A stretch of 64,000 nt of DNA from Dietzia sp. B32 (lineage in GTDB: Bacteria; Actinomycetota; Actinomycetes; Mycobacteriales; Mycobacteriaceae), in assembly GCF_024732245.1 (NCBI RefSeq), contig NZ_CP093845.1, positions 3,532,087 through 3,596,086 on the forward strand, written 5' to 3'. This document shows positions 21,509 through 30,895 of the stretch, in pieces. Numbering within the stretch: the first letter of the stretch is position 1; each line of letters opens with the position of its first letter. The notes beneath the pieces were generated by a model that was not told where the DNA came from, did not search any database, and saw only the letters and a program-made list of their open reading frames with translations. Both the position numbers and the translations under genes were made by a program.

Positions 21509-22296
21509 GCGTTCTCAGTGACGTGTTCGAGCGGTGCCGGGGCGAGAACCGGGCCGCACTCATCGGGTACTACCCGGCCGGTTACCCGACCGTCGAGGGA
21601 TCGATCGACGCCGTGCACGCGATGGTCGAGGGCGGGTGCGACATCGTCGAGGTCGGCATCCCCTATTCCGACCCCATGATGGACGGGCCGACCATCCAGG
21701 CCGCCGCCGACACCGCACTCGAGGCCGGGTTCCGCGTCGCGGACACCTTCGAGGTGGTACGCGCCGTCGCCGAGGCAGGGGCGGTGCCCGTGGTGATGAC
21801 GTATTGGAACCCGGTGCTGCAGTACGGCGTCGACCGTTTCGCGGCGGACCTCGCCGCCGCCGGCGGGACCGGCGTCATCACGCCGGACCTCATCCCGGAC
21901 GAGGCCGACGACTGGATCGCCGCGTCGGACGCAAACGGCATCGACCGGGTGTTCCTCGTCGCCCCGTCGTCGACCCCCGAGCGCCTCGCGATGACGCTCT
22001 CCCACACGGGCGGTTTCGTCTACGTCCAGGCGGTCATGGGGGTCACCGGCGCCCGCGACGTCGTCTCGGACGCGCCCCGGATCCTCACCGAGCGCGTCCG
22101 CGAGGTCTCCGACCTCGCCTGCGGGGTCGGACTCGGGGTCCGCAACGGCGACCAGGCGGCCGAGATCGCCTCCTACGCCGACGGCGTGATCGTCGGGTCG
22201 GCGCTCATCACGGCGGCGACCGAGGGACTGGACTCCCTGAGGCGACTGACCGCCGAGCTGGCGGAGGGCGTCCGTCGTCCCGGGGCGGGCTCGTGA
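21505..22296 (+). CDS. trpA: Tryptophan synthase alpha chain
   Basis: TIM-barrel lyase of 263 residues cleaving indole glycerol phosphate and channelling indole to TrpB. The catalytic glutamate and aspartate are in [20 protein letters not shown]. The ATG overlaps the trpB stop; the stop overlaps the lgt start. Confidence 0.97.
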   Translation: MSVLSDVFERCRGENRAALIGYYPAGYPTVEGSIDAVHAMVEGGCDIVEVGIPYSDPMMDGPTIQAAADTALEAGFRVADTFEVVRAVAEAGAVPVVMTYWNPVLQYGVDRFAADLAAAGGTGVITPDLIPDEADDWIAASDANGIDRVFLVAPSSTPERLAMTLSHTGGFVYVQAVMGVTGARDVVSDAPRILTERVREVSDLACGVGLGVRNGDQAAEIASYADGVIVGSALITAATEGLDSLRRLTAELAEGVRRPGAGS

Positions 22297-23201
22297 TCCC
22301 CAGCCCTCCCCAGGGGGTGTGGGAGCTCGGGCCGTTCCCTCTGCGCGCGTACGCCCTGTGGATCATCCTCGGCATCGTCATCGCCATCTGGTGGGGAGAG
22401 AAGCGCTGGGTCGCCCGCGGGGGTCGCGCCGGGGTCGTGCTCGACACGGCACTGTGGGCCGTCCCGTTCGGTCTGATCGGCGGCCGCGTGTACCACGTCG
22501 CCACGGATTGGTACCGGTACTTCGGGGAGGGGCGCAACCCGGTTGACGCGCTGAAGATCTGGGACGGCGGCCTGGGGATCTGGGGTGCGGTCGCGTTCGG
22601 TGCTCTCGGCGCCTACATCGGGCTGCGCCAACAGGGGATCCGGGCACTGGGCGCCCTGGGCGACTCGATCGCGCCCGGCGTCGTGCTGGCGCAGGGGATC
22701 GGCCGACTCGGCAACTACTTCAACCAGGAACTCTACGGTCGCGAGACGGACGTGCCCTGGGCGCTGGAGATCTACCAGCGTTACGACGAGTCCTACGGGT
22801 ATTCCGAGACCATCGGGCGGTCGACCGGCCAGGTCCTGGCGACCGTCCATCCGACGTTCCTGTACGAACTCCTGTGGAACGTGTTGGTCGCGCTCGTGTT
22901 GGTGCTCGTCGACAGACGGTTCCGACTCGGCCACGGTCGGCTCTTCGCGCTCTACGTGGCGTTGTACTGCTTCGGACGCTTCTGGGTGGAGCTGCTGCGC
23001 GCGGACGCCTCCACCGAGGTGTTCGGACTGCGCATCAACACCATCGTCTCGCTGGTCGTCATGCTCGGCGCACTGGTGTACCTCTGGCGGGCGCGCCGCG
23101 GTCGCGAGGAGCCGTCCGAGCTGCGGGCCCCCGACGACGGTGTGGACGACACGGCATCGGGCGGTTCCGCCGGCGACGCACCCCCGTTGGCCGGTCGTTG
23201 A
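22293..23201 (+). CDS. lgt: Prolipoprotein diacylglyceryl transferase
   Basis: Membrane enzyme of 302 residues that transfers diacylglycerol from phosphatidylglycerol to the lipobox cysteine of pre-lipoproteins. About seven hydrophobic helices are seen, with the family signature GRLGNYFNQELYGRETDVPW in the middle and a C-terminal polar tail. The GTG start overlaps trpA (GTGA), so lgt is co-transcribed with the trp genes as in mycobacteria. Lipoproteins encoded in this window, such as the amino acid-binding protein at 36.4 kb, would be its substrates. Confidence 0.96.
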   Translation: MIPSPPQGVWELGPFPLRAYALWIILGIVIAIWWGEKRWVARGGRAGVVLDTALWAVPFGLIGGRVYHVATDWYRYFGEGRNPVDALKIWDGGLGIWGAVAFGALGAYIGLRQQGIRALGALGDSIAPGVVLAQGIGRLGNYFNQELYGRETDVPWALEIYQRYDESYGYSETIGRSTGQVLATVHPTFLYELLWNVLVALVLVLVDRRFRLGHGRLFALYVALYCFGRFWVELLRADASTEVFGLRINTIVSLVVMLGALVYLWRARRGREEPSELRAPDDGVDDTASGGSAGDAPPLAGR

Positions 23202-23247
23202 CCTCGGGTTAACCGGGCGGCCGGTCGAGGGGACTAGATTGGGTGGA

Positions 23248-24666
23248 GTGAATCGTCGTACCAAGATCGTCTGCACCCTGGGTCCCGCCGTCGCCTCCGA
23301 GGAGGGAATCCGCGAGCTGGTCGACGCGGGGATGGATGTCGCCCGCCTCAACTTCAGCCACGGAGAGCACGCCGACCACGAGGCCAACTACCGGTGGGTC
23401 CGCAAGGCCTCCGACGAGTCCGGCAGGGCCGTCGGCGTCCTCGCGGACCTGCAGGGCCCCAAGATCCGACTCGGACGCTTCATCGAGGGCAAGCACGAGT
23501 GGGTCGAGGGTGACCGTGTCGTCATCACCGTCGCGGAGGTGGAGGGCACCAAGGACCGCGTCTCCACCACCTACAAGGGGCTGGCAAACGACGCCCGCCC
23601 GGGCGATCGGCTGCTGGTCGACGACGGCAACATCGGACTCACCGTCGAACAGGTCGACGGGGACGACGTCCACTGTGTCGTCACCGAGGGCGGCACGGTC
23701 TCCAACAACAAGGGCGTCTCCCTCCCCGGGATGAACGTCTCCGTCCCCGCGTTGAGCGAGAAGGACATCGCCGACCTGCGTTTCGCCCTCGACCTGGGGG
23801 TGGACTTCATCGCCCTGTCGTTCGTGCGGTCGCCGGCGGACGTCGAACTCGTGCACGAGGTGATGGACGAGATGGGGATCCACGTGCCCGTCATCGCCAA
23901 GCTCGAGAAGCCGGAGGCCGTCAAGAACCTCGAGTCGATCGTCCTGGCGTTCGACGCCATCATGGTGGCCCGGGGTGATCTGGGTGTGGAGCTGCCGCTG
24001 CAGGAGGTGCCGCTGGTCCAGAAGCGCGCCATCCAGATCGCGCGCGAGAACGCGAAGCCGGTGATCGTGGCCACCCAGATGCTCGAGTCGATGATCACGA
24101 ACTCCCGGCCCACCCGGGCCGAGGCGTCCGATGTGGCGAACGCCGTCCTCGACGGGGCGGACGCGGTGATGCTGTCGGGCGAGACCTCGGTGGGCAAGTA
24201 CCCGATCGAGACCGTGCGGACCATGTCGTCGATCGCGCTCGCAGTGGAGTCGGACTCCACGGCCGCGCCCGAACTGGTGCACGTCCCGCGGACCAAGAGG
24301 GGTGTCATCTCGGCCTCGGCCCGGGAGATCGGTGAGCGGCTGGGGGCGAAGGCGCTCGTCGCGGTCACCTCGACCGGGGACACGGTGCGGCGGCTGGCCC
24401 GGCTGCACAGCCACCTTCCGCTCATCGCGATCACCAGCGACCCGCGTATCCGTAGTCAGCTCGCCCTGACGTGGGGGACCGAGACCTTCCTCACCGACCG
24501 CATCACCGAGACCGCCGAGATCGTCAAGGTGACCGACGAGATGCTCCTCCCGCTCGACGGGTACAACGAGGACGACCTGATCGTGCTCGTCGCGGGGAAC
24601 GTGCCGGGCGTCGAAGGATCGACCAACTTCATCCTCGTCCACCGGATGGGCGAGGTCGACCACTGA
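23248..24666 (+). CDS. pyk: Pyruvate kinase
   Basis: Glycolytic enzyme of 472 residues making pyruvate and ATP from phosphoenolpyruvate and ADP. It shows RRTKIVCTLGPA at the start, NFSHGEH, the active-site MVARGDLGVELPLQ segment and a C-terminal alpha/beta regulatory domain (about 350-472). The GTG at 23248 gives the usual N terminus. A TAGATT -10-like hexamer lies just upstream, suggesting its own promoter. Two hairpins close the gene. Confidence 0.98.
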   Translation: MNRRTKIVCTLGPAVASEEGIRELVDAGMDVARLNFSHGEHADHEANYRWVRKASDESGRAVGVLADLQGPKIRLGRFIEGKHEWVEGDRVVITVAEVEGTKDRVSTTYKGLANDARPGDRLLVDDGNIGLTVEQVDGDDVHCVVTEGGTVSNNKGVSLPGMNVSVPALSEKDIADLRFALDLGVDFIALSFVRSPADVELVHEVMDEMGIHVPVIAKLEKPEAVKNLESIVLAFDAIMVARGDLGVELPLQEVPLVQKRAIQIARENAKPVIVATQMLESMITNSRPTRAEASDVANAVLDGADAVMLSGETSVGKYPIETVRTMSSIALAVESDSTAAPELVHVPRTKRGVISASAREIGERLGAKALVAVTSTGDTVRRLARLHSHLPLIAITSDPRIRSQLALTWGTETFLTDRITETAEIVKVTDEMLLPLDGYNEDDLIVLVAGNVPGVEGSTNFILVHRMGEVDH

Positions 24667-24683
24667 AGTAGCAACTGCGACAC

Positions 24684-24718
24684 CGACTTCGCCTGATCAC
24701 CGTCAGGTAACGAAGTCG
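24684..24718 (+). other. Compound hairpin after pyk
   Basis: CGACTTCG pairs with CGAAGTCG, enclosing a second stem CCTGA/TCAGG. It lies directly in front of the terminator hairpin at 24721-24749. It may stabilise the pyk mRNA 3' end or act as part of a tandem terminator. Confidence 0.6.
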
Positions 24719-24720
24719 CG

Positions 24721-24749
24721 GCGCCGGTGAGCACCCCGCTCACCGGCGC
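24721..24749 (+). terminator. Rho-independent terminator of pyk
   Basis: A perfect 12-bp stem (GCGCCGGTGAGC with GCTCACCGGCGC) with a 5-base loop is followed by a TTTCGTATCCTTTC tract. It isolates pyk from the M23 endopeptidase gene. Confidence 0.88.
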
Positions 24750-24774
24750 TTTCGTATCCTTTCGTGCTTTTGAC

Positions 24775-24804
24775 GTGACAGGGCCGAGACACTTCTGTTA
24801 CCTT
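24775..24804 (+). promoter_or_regulatory. Putative promoter of the M23 endopeptidase gene
   Basis: GTGACA and TACCTT are separated by 18 bases, a reasonable SigA-type arrangement, 69 bp upstream of the ATG. The 5' leader would be about 60 bases, too short for a known riboswitch class. Confidence 0.5.
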
Positions 24805-24872
24805 CTTGGAGTCGACCGGGGAAGCCGGTCACGTCCCTGCTTCACCCGCTTTCCAGTCTCTGAGGTTCCCTG

Positions 24873-25586
24873 ATGTCCGACGCCACTCGCATTCCCTTCG
24901 CCGAGCTCGCCGATCGACTCGGTGTCGAGGGCTCCGGCGCGACCGCCGGGCGCCACCGCGCGGCCCGCTCGACCCACATGGGCCGCATCGTGGCCGGCAC
25001 CGTCGCGGGCGCCGCCCTCTCGGGAGGCCTGGCCATGGCCGCGGCCCCCGTCGCCTCCGCCCAGTCCGCGGACGTCAACGCGGACCAGCTCGCCGAGATG
25101 GCGCAGGGCGTCATCCAGGGAATCGGCTTGACCGAGGACCAGCTGCGCGAGTACGCCATCGACCCGGCCGTCTTCGGCTCGCTCGGTATCCCGGCGATCG
25201 GCGGCGGCCACGCCCCGACCTACGGGCCCATCACCTCCGGCTTCGGCCCCCGCTGGGGCACCTTCCACAACGGCACGGACTTCGGTGCGCCGATCGGCAC
25301 CCCGATGTTCGCCGCCAAGTCCGGCACCGTCGTCGCGGCCGGCCCGGCCTCCGGTTACGGTCTGTGGATCCGCATCCAGACCGACGACGGGCACCTGCTC
25401 GAGTACGGCCACAACGACAAGAACTACGTCGCGGTCGGCCAGCGCGTCAACGCCGGCCAGGTCATCGGAACGGTCGGCAACCGCGGCTACTCCACCGGTC
25501 CGCACCTGCACTTCGGCGTCCGCAACCCGGCCGGCCAGTGGATCGATCCCGTGCCGTGGCTGCGCGCCAACGGCGTCGCCGTCTGA
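24873..25586 (+). CDS. Secreted M23-family (LytM) peptidoglycan endopeptidase
   Basis: A 237-residue exported protein. Residues 1-35 are a polar N-terminal extension, followed by a signal-like hydrophobic segment at 39-60 with likely cleavage after ASA (61-63). The LytM domain occupies about 115-232 with a full Zn set: H132 and D136 (HNGTDFG), H180 (EYGHND), and H211/H213 (HLHFGV). It probably cuts peptide cross-links in peptidoglycan during growth or division. It is flanked by strong terminators on both sides and so is monocistronic. The long region before the hydrophobic segment resembles other corynebacterial M23 exports. Confidence 0.93.
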   Translation: MSDATRIPFAELADRLGVEGSGATAGRHRAARSTHMGRIVAGTVAGAALSGGLAMAAAPVASAQSADVNADQLAEMAQGVIQGIGLTEDQLREYAIDPAVFGSLGIPAIGGGHAPTYGPITSGFGPRWGTFHNGTDFGAPIGTPMFAAKSGTVVAAGPASGYGLWIRIQTDDGHLLEYGHNDKNYVAVGQRVNAGQVIGTVGNRGYSTGPHLHFGVRNPAGQWIDPVPWLRANGVAV

Positions 25587-25614
25587 TCGGTCGCCGGCCA
25601 CCCGCCACGCACGT

Positions 25615-25648
25615 CGCGCCCCGTCTCCCCTCGAGGAGGCGGGGCGCG
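25615..25648 (+). terminator. Terminator of the M23 endopeptidase gene
   Basis: A 14-bp stem with one G-T wobble (25615-25628 pairing with 25635-25648) and a 6-base loop, 28 bp after the stop codon. Confidence 0.82.
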
Positions 25649-25725
25649 CCGCGTTGTCCGGCCACGTGTCGGGCGTTTCTGACACAGTGGGTCGAGAGAA
25701 TCCACCAACAGTCGAGAGGCGATCC

Positions 25726-26811
25726 ATGTCGCAGACCGTCAAGGGCGTCATCGCCCGCAGCAAGGGGTCCGAGGTCGAGTTGGTCGACGTCGTCGTCCCC
25801 GATCCCGGACCGAACGATGTGATCGTGCGGGTGCAGGCGTGCGGCGTCTGCCATACGGACCTGGCATACCGGGACGGCGGGATCAACGACGAGTACCCGT
25901 TCCTGCTCGGCCACGAGGCCGCGGGCATCGTCGAGACCATCGGGGATCGGGTCACGCACGTGGCGGAGGGCGACTTCGTCGTCCTCAACTGGCGCGCCGT
26001 GTGCGGCGAGTGCCGGGCATGCAAGAGGGGTCAGCAGCAGTACTGCTTCGCCACCCACAACGCTTCGCAGAAGATGACGCTGACGGACGGCACCGTGCTC
26101 ACCCCCGCCCTGGGGATCGGCGCGTTCATCGACAAGACCCTCGTCCACGAGGGTCAGTGCACCAAGGTCGACCCGGCCGCCGACCCGGCCGTGGCGGGGC
26201 TGCTCGGCTGCGGCGTCATGGCCGGCCTCGGTGCGGCCGTCAACACCGGTCAGGTCAGCCGCGGTCAGTCCGTCGCCGTCATCGGCTGTGGTGGCGTCGG
26301 CGTCGCCGCGGTCGTGGGCGCCCGGCTCGCGGGCGCGTCGACGATCATCGCGGTGGACATCGACGACACCAAGCTCGAGTGGGCGAAGGACTTCGGGGCG
26401 ACCCACGCGGTCAACTCGACCTCGACCGATCCGGTGGCCGCGATCCAGGAGCTCACGGGTGGCTTCGGGGCCGACGTCGTGATCGACGCCGTCGGTCGGC
26501 CGGAGACGTACGAGCAGGCCTTCTACGCGCGGGATCTCGCCGGGACCGTGGTCCTGGTTGGCGTGCCCACGCCGGAGATGCGGTTGGAGTTGCCGCTGCT
26601 GGACTTCTTCGGCCGCGGTGGTTCGCTCAAGTCGTCCTGGTACGGCGACTGCCTGCCCGAGCGTGATTTCCCGATGCTCGTCGACCTGCACCTGCAGGGT
26701 CGACTCCCGCTGGAGAAGTTCGTCTCCGAGCGGATCGGCATCGACGCCGTCGAGGCGGCGTTCGACGCCATGAAGTCCGGGTCCGTCCTCCGATCGGTGG
26801 TGACGTTGTGA
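25726..26811 (+). CDS. mscR: S-(hydroxymethyl)mycothiol dehydrogenase
   Basis: Zinc medium-chain dehydrogenase of 361 residues, the length of mycobacterial MscR/AdhE2. It oxidises the formaldehyde-mycothiol adduct and can reduce S-nitrosomycothiol. Catalytic Zn ligands lie in [13 protein letters not shown] and GHEAAGIVE, structural Zn cysteines in [15 protein letters not shown], and the NAD fold in [13 protein letters not shown]. The assignment to mycothiol rather than glutathione rests on the overall sequence type and on the partner metallo-hydrolase gene, overlapping by 4 bp as at Rv2259-Rv2260. This marks the organism as a mycothiol producer. Confidence 0.93.
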   Translation: MSQTVKGVIARSKGSEVELVDVVVPDPGPNDVIVRVQACGVCHTDLAYRDGGINDEYPFLLGHEAAGIVETIGDRVTHVAEGDFVVLNWRAVCGECRACKRGQQQYCFATHNASQKMTLTDGTVLTPALGIGAFIDKTLVHEGQCTKVDPAADPAVAGLLGCGVMAGLGAAVNTGQVSRGQSVAVIGCGGVGVAAVVGARLAGASTIIAVDIDDTKLEWAKDFGATHAVNSTSTDPVAAIQELTGGFGADVVIDAVGRPETYEQAFYARDLAGTVVLVGVPTPEMRLELPLLDFFGRGGSLKSSWYGDCLPERDFPMLVDLHLQGRLPLEKFVSERIGIDAVEAAFDAMKSGSVLRSVVTL

Positions 26812-27467
26812 GCGAGATCCACACCAGCGCCGGCACTGCCGGTGGTCTGCGTATCGAGAAGGTCGTGACGAGCGGGATCTTCGCGCTCGACGGCGGCGAG
26901 TGGGAGGTGGACAACAACATCTGGATCCTCGGGGACGACTCCGAGGTGTTCGTGATCGACGCGGCCCACTCCGCGCAGCCGATCATCGATGCGGTGGCGG
27001 GCCGCAAGGTCAAGGGCATCCTGTGCTCGCACGCCCACAACGACCACATCACCGTGGCACCGGAGCTGTCGGAGAAGTTGGATGCGCCGATCCTGGTGCA
27101 CCCGGGTGATCAGATGCTGTGGGACGAGACCCATCCCACGGTCTCCCACGGTGATCTGGAGGACGGGCAGCGGCTCGAGATCGCGGGTACCCGCGTCGAG
27201 GTGATGAACACGCCGGGGCACTCACCGGGATCCTGCGTGTTCCACGTTCCCGAGGCGGGCGTGCTGTTCTCCGGCGACACCCTGTTCTCCGGCGGTCCGG
27301 GCGCGACGGGCCGGTCGTACTCGGATTTCCCGACCATCATCACCTCCATCCGCGAGCGCATCCTCACGCTGCCCGCGGAGACCTTGGTGCACACCGGCCA
27401 CGGTGACGGGACGAAGGTCGGGGACGAGTCCCCGCACCTGGAGGAGTGGATCGCCCGCGGGCACTGA
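26808..27467 (+). CDS. Metallo-beta-lactamase-fold hydrolase paired with mscR
   Basis: A 219-residue binuclear metal hydrolase with the HAHNDH motif near residue 75, further metal ligands in [11 protein letters not shown] and [11 protein letters not shown], and a final HTGHGDG. The GTG start overlaps the mscR stop. The pairing with mscR suggests hydrolysis of the S-formylmycothiol product to formate and mycothiol, by analogy to S-formylglutathione hydrolase (inference from context). Confidence 0.92.
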   Translation: MSEIHTSAGTAGGLRIEKVVTSGIFALDGGEWEVDNNIWILGDDSEVFVIDAAHSAQPIIDAVAGRKVKGILCSHAHNDHITVAPELSEKLDAPILVHPGDQMLWDETHPTVSHGDLEDGQRLEIAGTRVEVMNTPGHSPGSCVFHVPEAGVLFSGDTLFSGGPGATGRSYSDFPTIITSIRERILTLPAETLVHTGHGDGTKVGDESPHLEEWIARGH

Positions 27468-27533
27468 CACCGCGGTGGCGGTCGCGACCCGGACCGGTGC
27501 GGCCCGGGCCGGTGGGGCGGGAGGACCGGGGAG

Positions 27534-30281
27534 ATGACGACGACGAGGTCGGCAGCGGAGTCCGGTACACCCACGCCGTGGCACGCCCTCCCGCCGGAGG
27601 AGGTGCTCTCCCGTCTCGGAACGGGCCCGGGCGGGCTCAGCAGTACCGAGGCGGGGGAGCGCCTGGCCGGGCACGGGCCCAACACGATGCCCGACGCCGC
27701 GCCGGTGTCCGCGTTGCGGCGGGTGGCGAGGCTGTTGGCGGACCCGATGATCCTCGTGCTCGCAGTGGCGGCGGCGGTGAGCGCGGGGGTCTCCCGGGAG
27801 TGGGAGACCCCGGTGGTCATCCTGCTGGTGGTAGTGCTCAACACGATCCTCAACTATGTCCAGGAGACCCGCGCGGAGGCCGGTCTCGCGGCGTTGCGCG
27901 ACATGTCGGTTCCCCGCAGTCGGGTCGTGCGGGATGGCGTGGAGATCGAGGTCGACAGCAGCGATCTCGTGGCGGGCGACATCGTGGTGGTGGAATCCGG
28001 GGACCGTGTGCCCGCCGACGGCAGGGTGCTCGCCGAGTCGAGGGTGCAGGTGGCCGAGTCGTCGTTGACAGGGGAGTCGGTCCCCGTCGACAAGTCCCCT
28101 CGGGCGGTGGAGGACGTCGATGCACCGCTGGGTGACCGCTCGAGCATGGTGTTCATGAACACGGAGGTCACCCGCGGCCGGGCCCGCCTGGTGGTGACCG
28201 GCACCGGCGAACACACCGAGATGGGCGCTATCGCCGACCTGCTCAGCGGGGCGGCGCCCGGGCAGACCCCGCTGCAGAAGCGGATCGGGGCGCTCGCGCG
28301 CGTCCTCACCGCGATCGCACTGGTCGTGGTGGGCCTGGTCCTGGTGATCGGGCTCGTCCGTGGTCAGACCTGGGAGGACATGCTCCTGTCCGCGGTCTCC
28401 CTGGCCGTGGCCACGATTCCGGAAGGGCTCACGGCGGTCGTGGCGTTCACGCTCGCCATGGGTGCCTCTCGCCTCGCCCGTGAGGGCGCGATCATCAAGA
28501 ACCTCGCAGCCGTCGAGACCCTCGGGTCGACGAGTCACATCGCCACGGACAAGACCGGCACCCTGACCCTCAACGAGATGACCGTGACGCGGATCGTCGC
28601 GGGTGGCGGGTCATACTCCGTGACCGGGACCGGATACGGCGGGTCCGGGGCCGTCCTCTCGTCCGACCCGGACGTCGTACCGGACCTGAGGCGGGCCGCG
28701 GTGGCAATGTCGCTGTGCAACGACGCGATCATCGACGACGGGGTCCTGGTGGGCGACCCGACCGAGGGCGCCCTGCTCGTGGCGGCGACCAAGTGCGGGA
28801 TCGACGTGGAGGGCCTGCGCGCCGCCCGGCCGCGCGTGGCAGAGGTACCGTTCGACTCGGCGTACAAGTTCATGGCGACGGTCAACCGGTCACCGAGCGG
28901 GGACCCCGTCCTGTACGTCAAGGGTGCCACCGGCGCGGTACTGCCGCGGGCGACGCAGGTCTGGGACGGCACCTCGGAGGCGGAGCTCACCGACGAGCGC
29001 CGCGAGGCGTTGCGGGCCGCGACGGACGGGCTCGCCGCGTCCGGCCTGCGTACCCTGCTCGTGGCGGCGCGGCCGTTCGACGGAGCCGACGGCCCACCGG
29101 ACGAGGACACGCTGCTCGACGAGGTCCGTGATCTGACCGTGCTCGCGGTCCTGGGAATCGTCGACCCACCGCGCACGCAGGCGGCGGAGGCGATCCGCAT
29201 CGCACACGAAGCGGGCATCTCGGTACACATGATCACCGGGGACCACCTGGTGACCGCCTCGGCCATCGCCCGCGATCTCGGCATCGGCGGGGAGGCCGTG
29301 AGCGGTGCCGAGCTGGACCGGATGGACGATGACGAGCTGCGCACCCGGGCAGGTCGGCTCGGTGTACTGGCCCGCGTGACCCCCGAGCACAAGATCCGGA
29401 TGGTACGTGCCCTGCAGTCCGGCGGGCACGTGGTCGCCATGACCGGCGACGGGGTCAACGACGCGCCCGCCCTGGGTCAGGCCGACATCGGGATCGCGAT
29501 GGGGATCACCGGCACGGATGTGTCCAAGGGCGCGGCGAACATGGTGCTCACCGACGACAACTTCTCGACGATCGTCTCCTCGGTACACCAGGGGCGGGGG
29601 ATCTACGACAACATCGTCAAGTTCGTGAAGTTCCAGCTCACCACCGCGTGGGCGTTCGTGCTCGTCTTCCTGGCCAGTGGCCTGCTGGGCCTGGCGTCGG
29701 TGCCGTTCACGGCCCTGCAGGTGCTGCTCGTCAACATCGTCATGGACGGCCCACCCGCGATGGCGCTGGGCGTGGAGCCGGTGGAGAAGGACGCCATGCG
29801 GAGGCGGCCTCGACCGGCGGACGAACAGATCCTCACCCCGGTACGGCTGATGCGGATCCTGTGGCTGGGCGTGGTGATGGCCGCGGGAACCCTGCTCGTC
29901 CTGGCGTTCGCGGAGGTCGTCTTCCCCGAGCGAACGGGGGAGACCCTGTTCGCCACGACGCTCGCGTACGCGACGTTCGTCTTCTTTCAGGTGTTCAACC
30001 TGATGAACGTGCGGTCCGACCACGGTTCGGTCTTCTCCCGCGACATGGCGCGCAACGCCCCGATCTGGGTGGCGCTGGGGGCCGTGCCGCTCCTACTGGT
30101 GGCGGTGATCCAGGTTCCGTTCCTCCAAGGGGTGTTCGACACGACCTCGCTGCGGGCCGACGAATGGTTGCTCGCCGTCGCCGTGGGGTCGTCGATCCTC
30201 TGGCTGGAGGAGCTCCGCAAGGCCGGCGTGAGATGGCGTACGCGGCGCGCCGCCGGGTCGGGCAGGATGGACGTGGTCTGA
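27534..30281 (+). CDS. P-type cation-transporting ATPase (Ca2+/P2A-like)
   Basis: A 915-residue ion pump. It has the cation-ATPase N-terminal domain, the actuator motif ESSLTGESVPV, the transport-site sequence ATIPEGLTAVV as in SERCA-like pumps, the phosphorylated D339 in DKTGTLT, and the hinge MTGDGVNDAPALGQ (about 635-648). Six C-terminal helices follow. The PEGL motif and general layout point to Ca2+ (or Mn2+) export rather than heavy metals; no N-terminal metal-binding CxxC domain is present. It stands alone, 66 bp after the metallo-hydrolase gene. Confidence 0.95.
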   Translation: MTTTRSAAESGTPTPWHALPPEEVLSRLGTGPGGLSSTEAGERLAGHGPNTMPDAAPVSALRRVARLLADPMILVLAVAAAVSAGVSREWETPVVILLVVVLNTILNYVQETRAEAGLAALRDMSVPRSRVVRDGVEIEVDSSDLVAGDIVVVESGDRVPADGRVLAESRVQVAESSLTGESVPVDKSPRAVEDVDAPLGDRSSMVFMNTEVTRGRARLVVTGTGEHTEMGAIADLLSGAAPGQTPLQKRIGALARVLTAIALVVVGLVLVIGLVRGQTWEDMLLSAVSLAVATIPEGLTAVVAFTLAMGASRLAREGAIIKNLAAVETLGSTSHIATDKTGTLTLNEMTVTRIVAGGGSYSVTGTGYGGSGAVLSSDPDVVPDLRRAAVAMSLCNDAIIDDGVLVGDPTEGALLVAATKCGIDVEGLRAARPRVAEVPFDSAYKFMATVNRSPSGDPVLYVKGATGAVLPRATQVWDGTSEAELTDERREALRAATDGLAASGLRTLLVAARPFDGADGPPDEDTLLDEVRDLTVLAVLGIVDPPRTQAAEAIRIAHEAGISVHMITGDHLVTASAIARDLGIGGEAVSGAELDRMDDDELRTRAGRLGVLARVTPEHKIRMVRALQSGGHVVAMTGDGVNDAPALGQADIGIAMGITGTDVSKGAANMVLTDDNFSTIVSSVHQGRGIYDNIVKFVKFQLTTAWAFVLVFLASGLLGLASVPFTALQVLLVNIVMDGPPAMALGVEPVEKDAMRRRPRPADEQILTPVRLMRILWLGVVMAAGTLLVLAFAEVVFPERTGETLFATTLAYATFVFFQVFNLMNVRSDHGSVFSRDMARNAPIWVALGAVPLLLVAVIQVPFLQGVFDTTSLRADEWLLAVAVGSSILWLEELRKAGVRWRTRRAAGSGRMDVV

Positions 30282-30362
30282 CGCGCCCACCCGAGGGTGC
30301 CGCCGCCGCGAACGCGTCCGGTGCGGAACGATCGGTCGGACCGTCGAGGAGGAGTCATCACC

Positions 30363-30812
30363 ATGGCCAGGGTCACCGCCACCAACACCATCGTCATCGA
30401 GGCACCCGTCGAGGCCGTGACCGCGGCGATCGCCGATTACGCGCAGGTCCGCCCCCGCATCCAACCCGAGCAGTTCAGCGCCTACCGTCTGATCCAGGGC
30501 GGGCAGGGAGACGGCACCGTCGCCGCCTGGAATCTCCAGGCCACCAAGAAGCGCAACCGGGACGTCAAGGCCAACGTCACCGTGGATGACGCCGCCGCCC
30601 ACTGGTCGCTGGTGGAAGAAGACGAGAATTCGTCCATGGCCACCACCTACACGGTGCGCGAGGCGACAGGGGGCTCGCTCGTCGAGATGACGACGTCGTG
30701 GGACGGCGCCGGGGGTGTCGGCGGCTTCTTCGAGCGGACCTTCGCTCCGGCCGGTCTCAAGCGCATCCAGCACGCCCTGCTGACCAACCTCAAGGACGAC
30801 GTCGAGGGATAG
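30363..30812 (+). CDS. SRPBCC (START-like) family protein
   Basis: A 149-residue protein of the polyketide cyclase/dehydrase superfamily, a hydrophobic-cavity fold (N-terminal NTIVIEAPVEAVTAAIADYAQVRP and C-terminal helix FFERTFAPAGLKRIQHALLTNLK). The ATG at 30363 follows a GAGGAGGAG site. Such proteins bind or act on lipidic small molecules; the ligand here is unknown. It is convergent with the MFS exporter gene downstream. Confidence 0.9.
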   Translation: MARVTATNTIVIEAPVEAVTAAIADYAQVRPRIQPEQFSAYRLIQGGQGDGTVAAWNLQATKKRNRDVKANVTVDDAAAHWSLVEEDENSSMATTYTVREATGGSLVEMTTSWDGAGGVGGFFERTFAPAGLKRIQHALLTNLKDDVEG

Positions 30813-30895
30813 CCGACCGGGCTCCGTCCGCCCGCTCGAGCTCAGCCCAGCCGACCGGGCTCAGCCCAGCCGACCGGGCTCAGTCCGTTCGCTCG
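30809..30895. repeat. Short direct repeats at the SRPBCC/MFS 3' junction
   Basis: Three copies of agccgaccgggctc, the last two in a 19-bp period with CAGCCC between them. The last copy runs into the end of the MFS gene. Low-complexity expansion is likely; no open frame or mobile element signature is associated. Confidence 0.7.

Noticed and set aside
24750-24872. Cyclic-di-AMP riboswitch upstream of the M23 endopeptidase
   Set aside because: The leader after the proposed promoter is only about 60 nt and lacks the conserved riboswitch cores.
30809-30895. CRISPR-like array at the SRPBCC/MFS junction
   Set aside because: The repeats are 14-19 bp, tandem and without unique spacers, and no cas genes are present.
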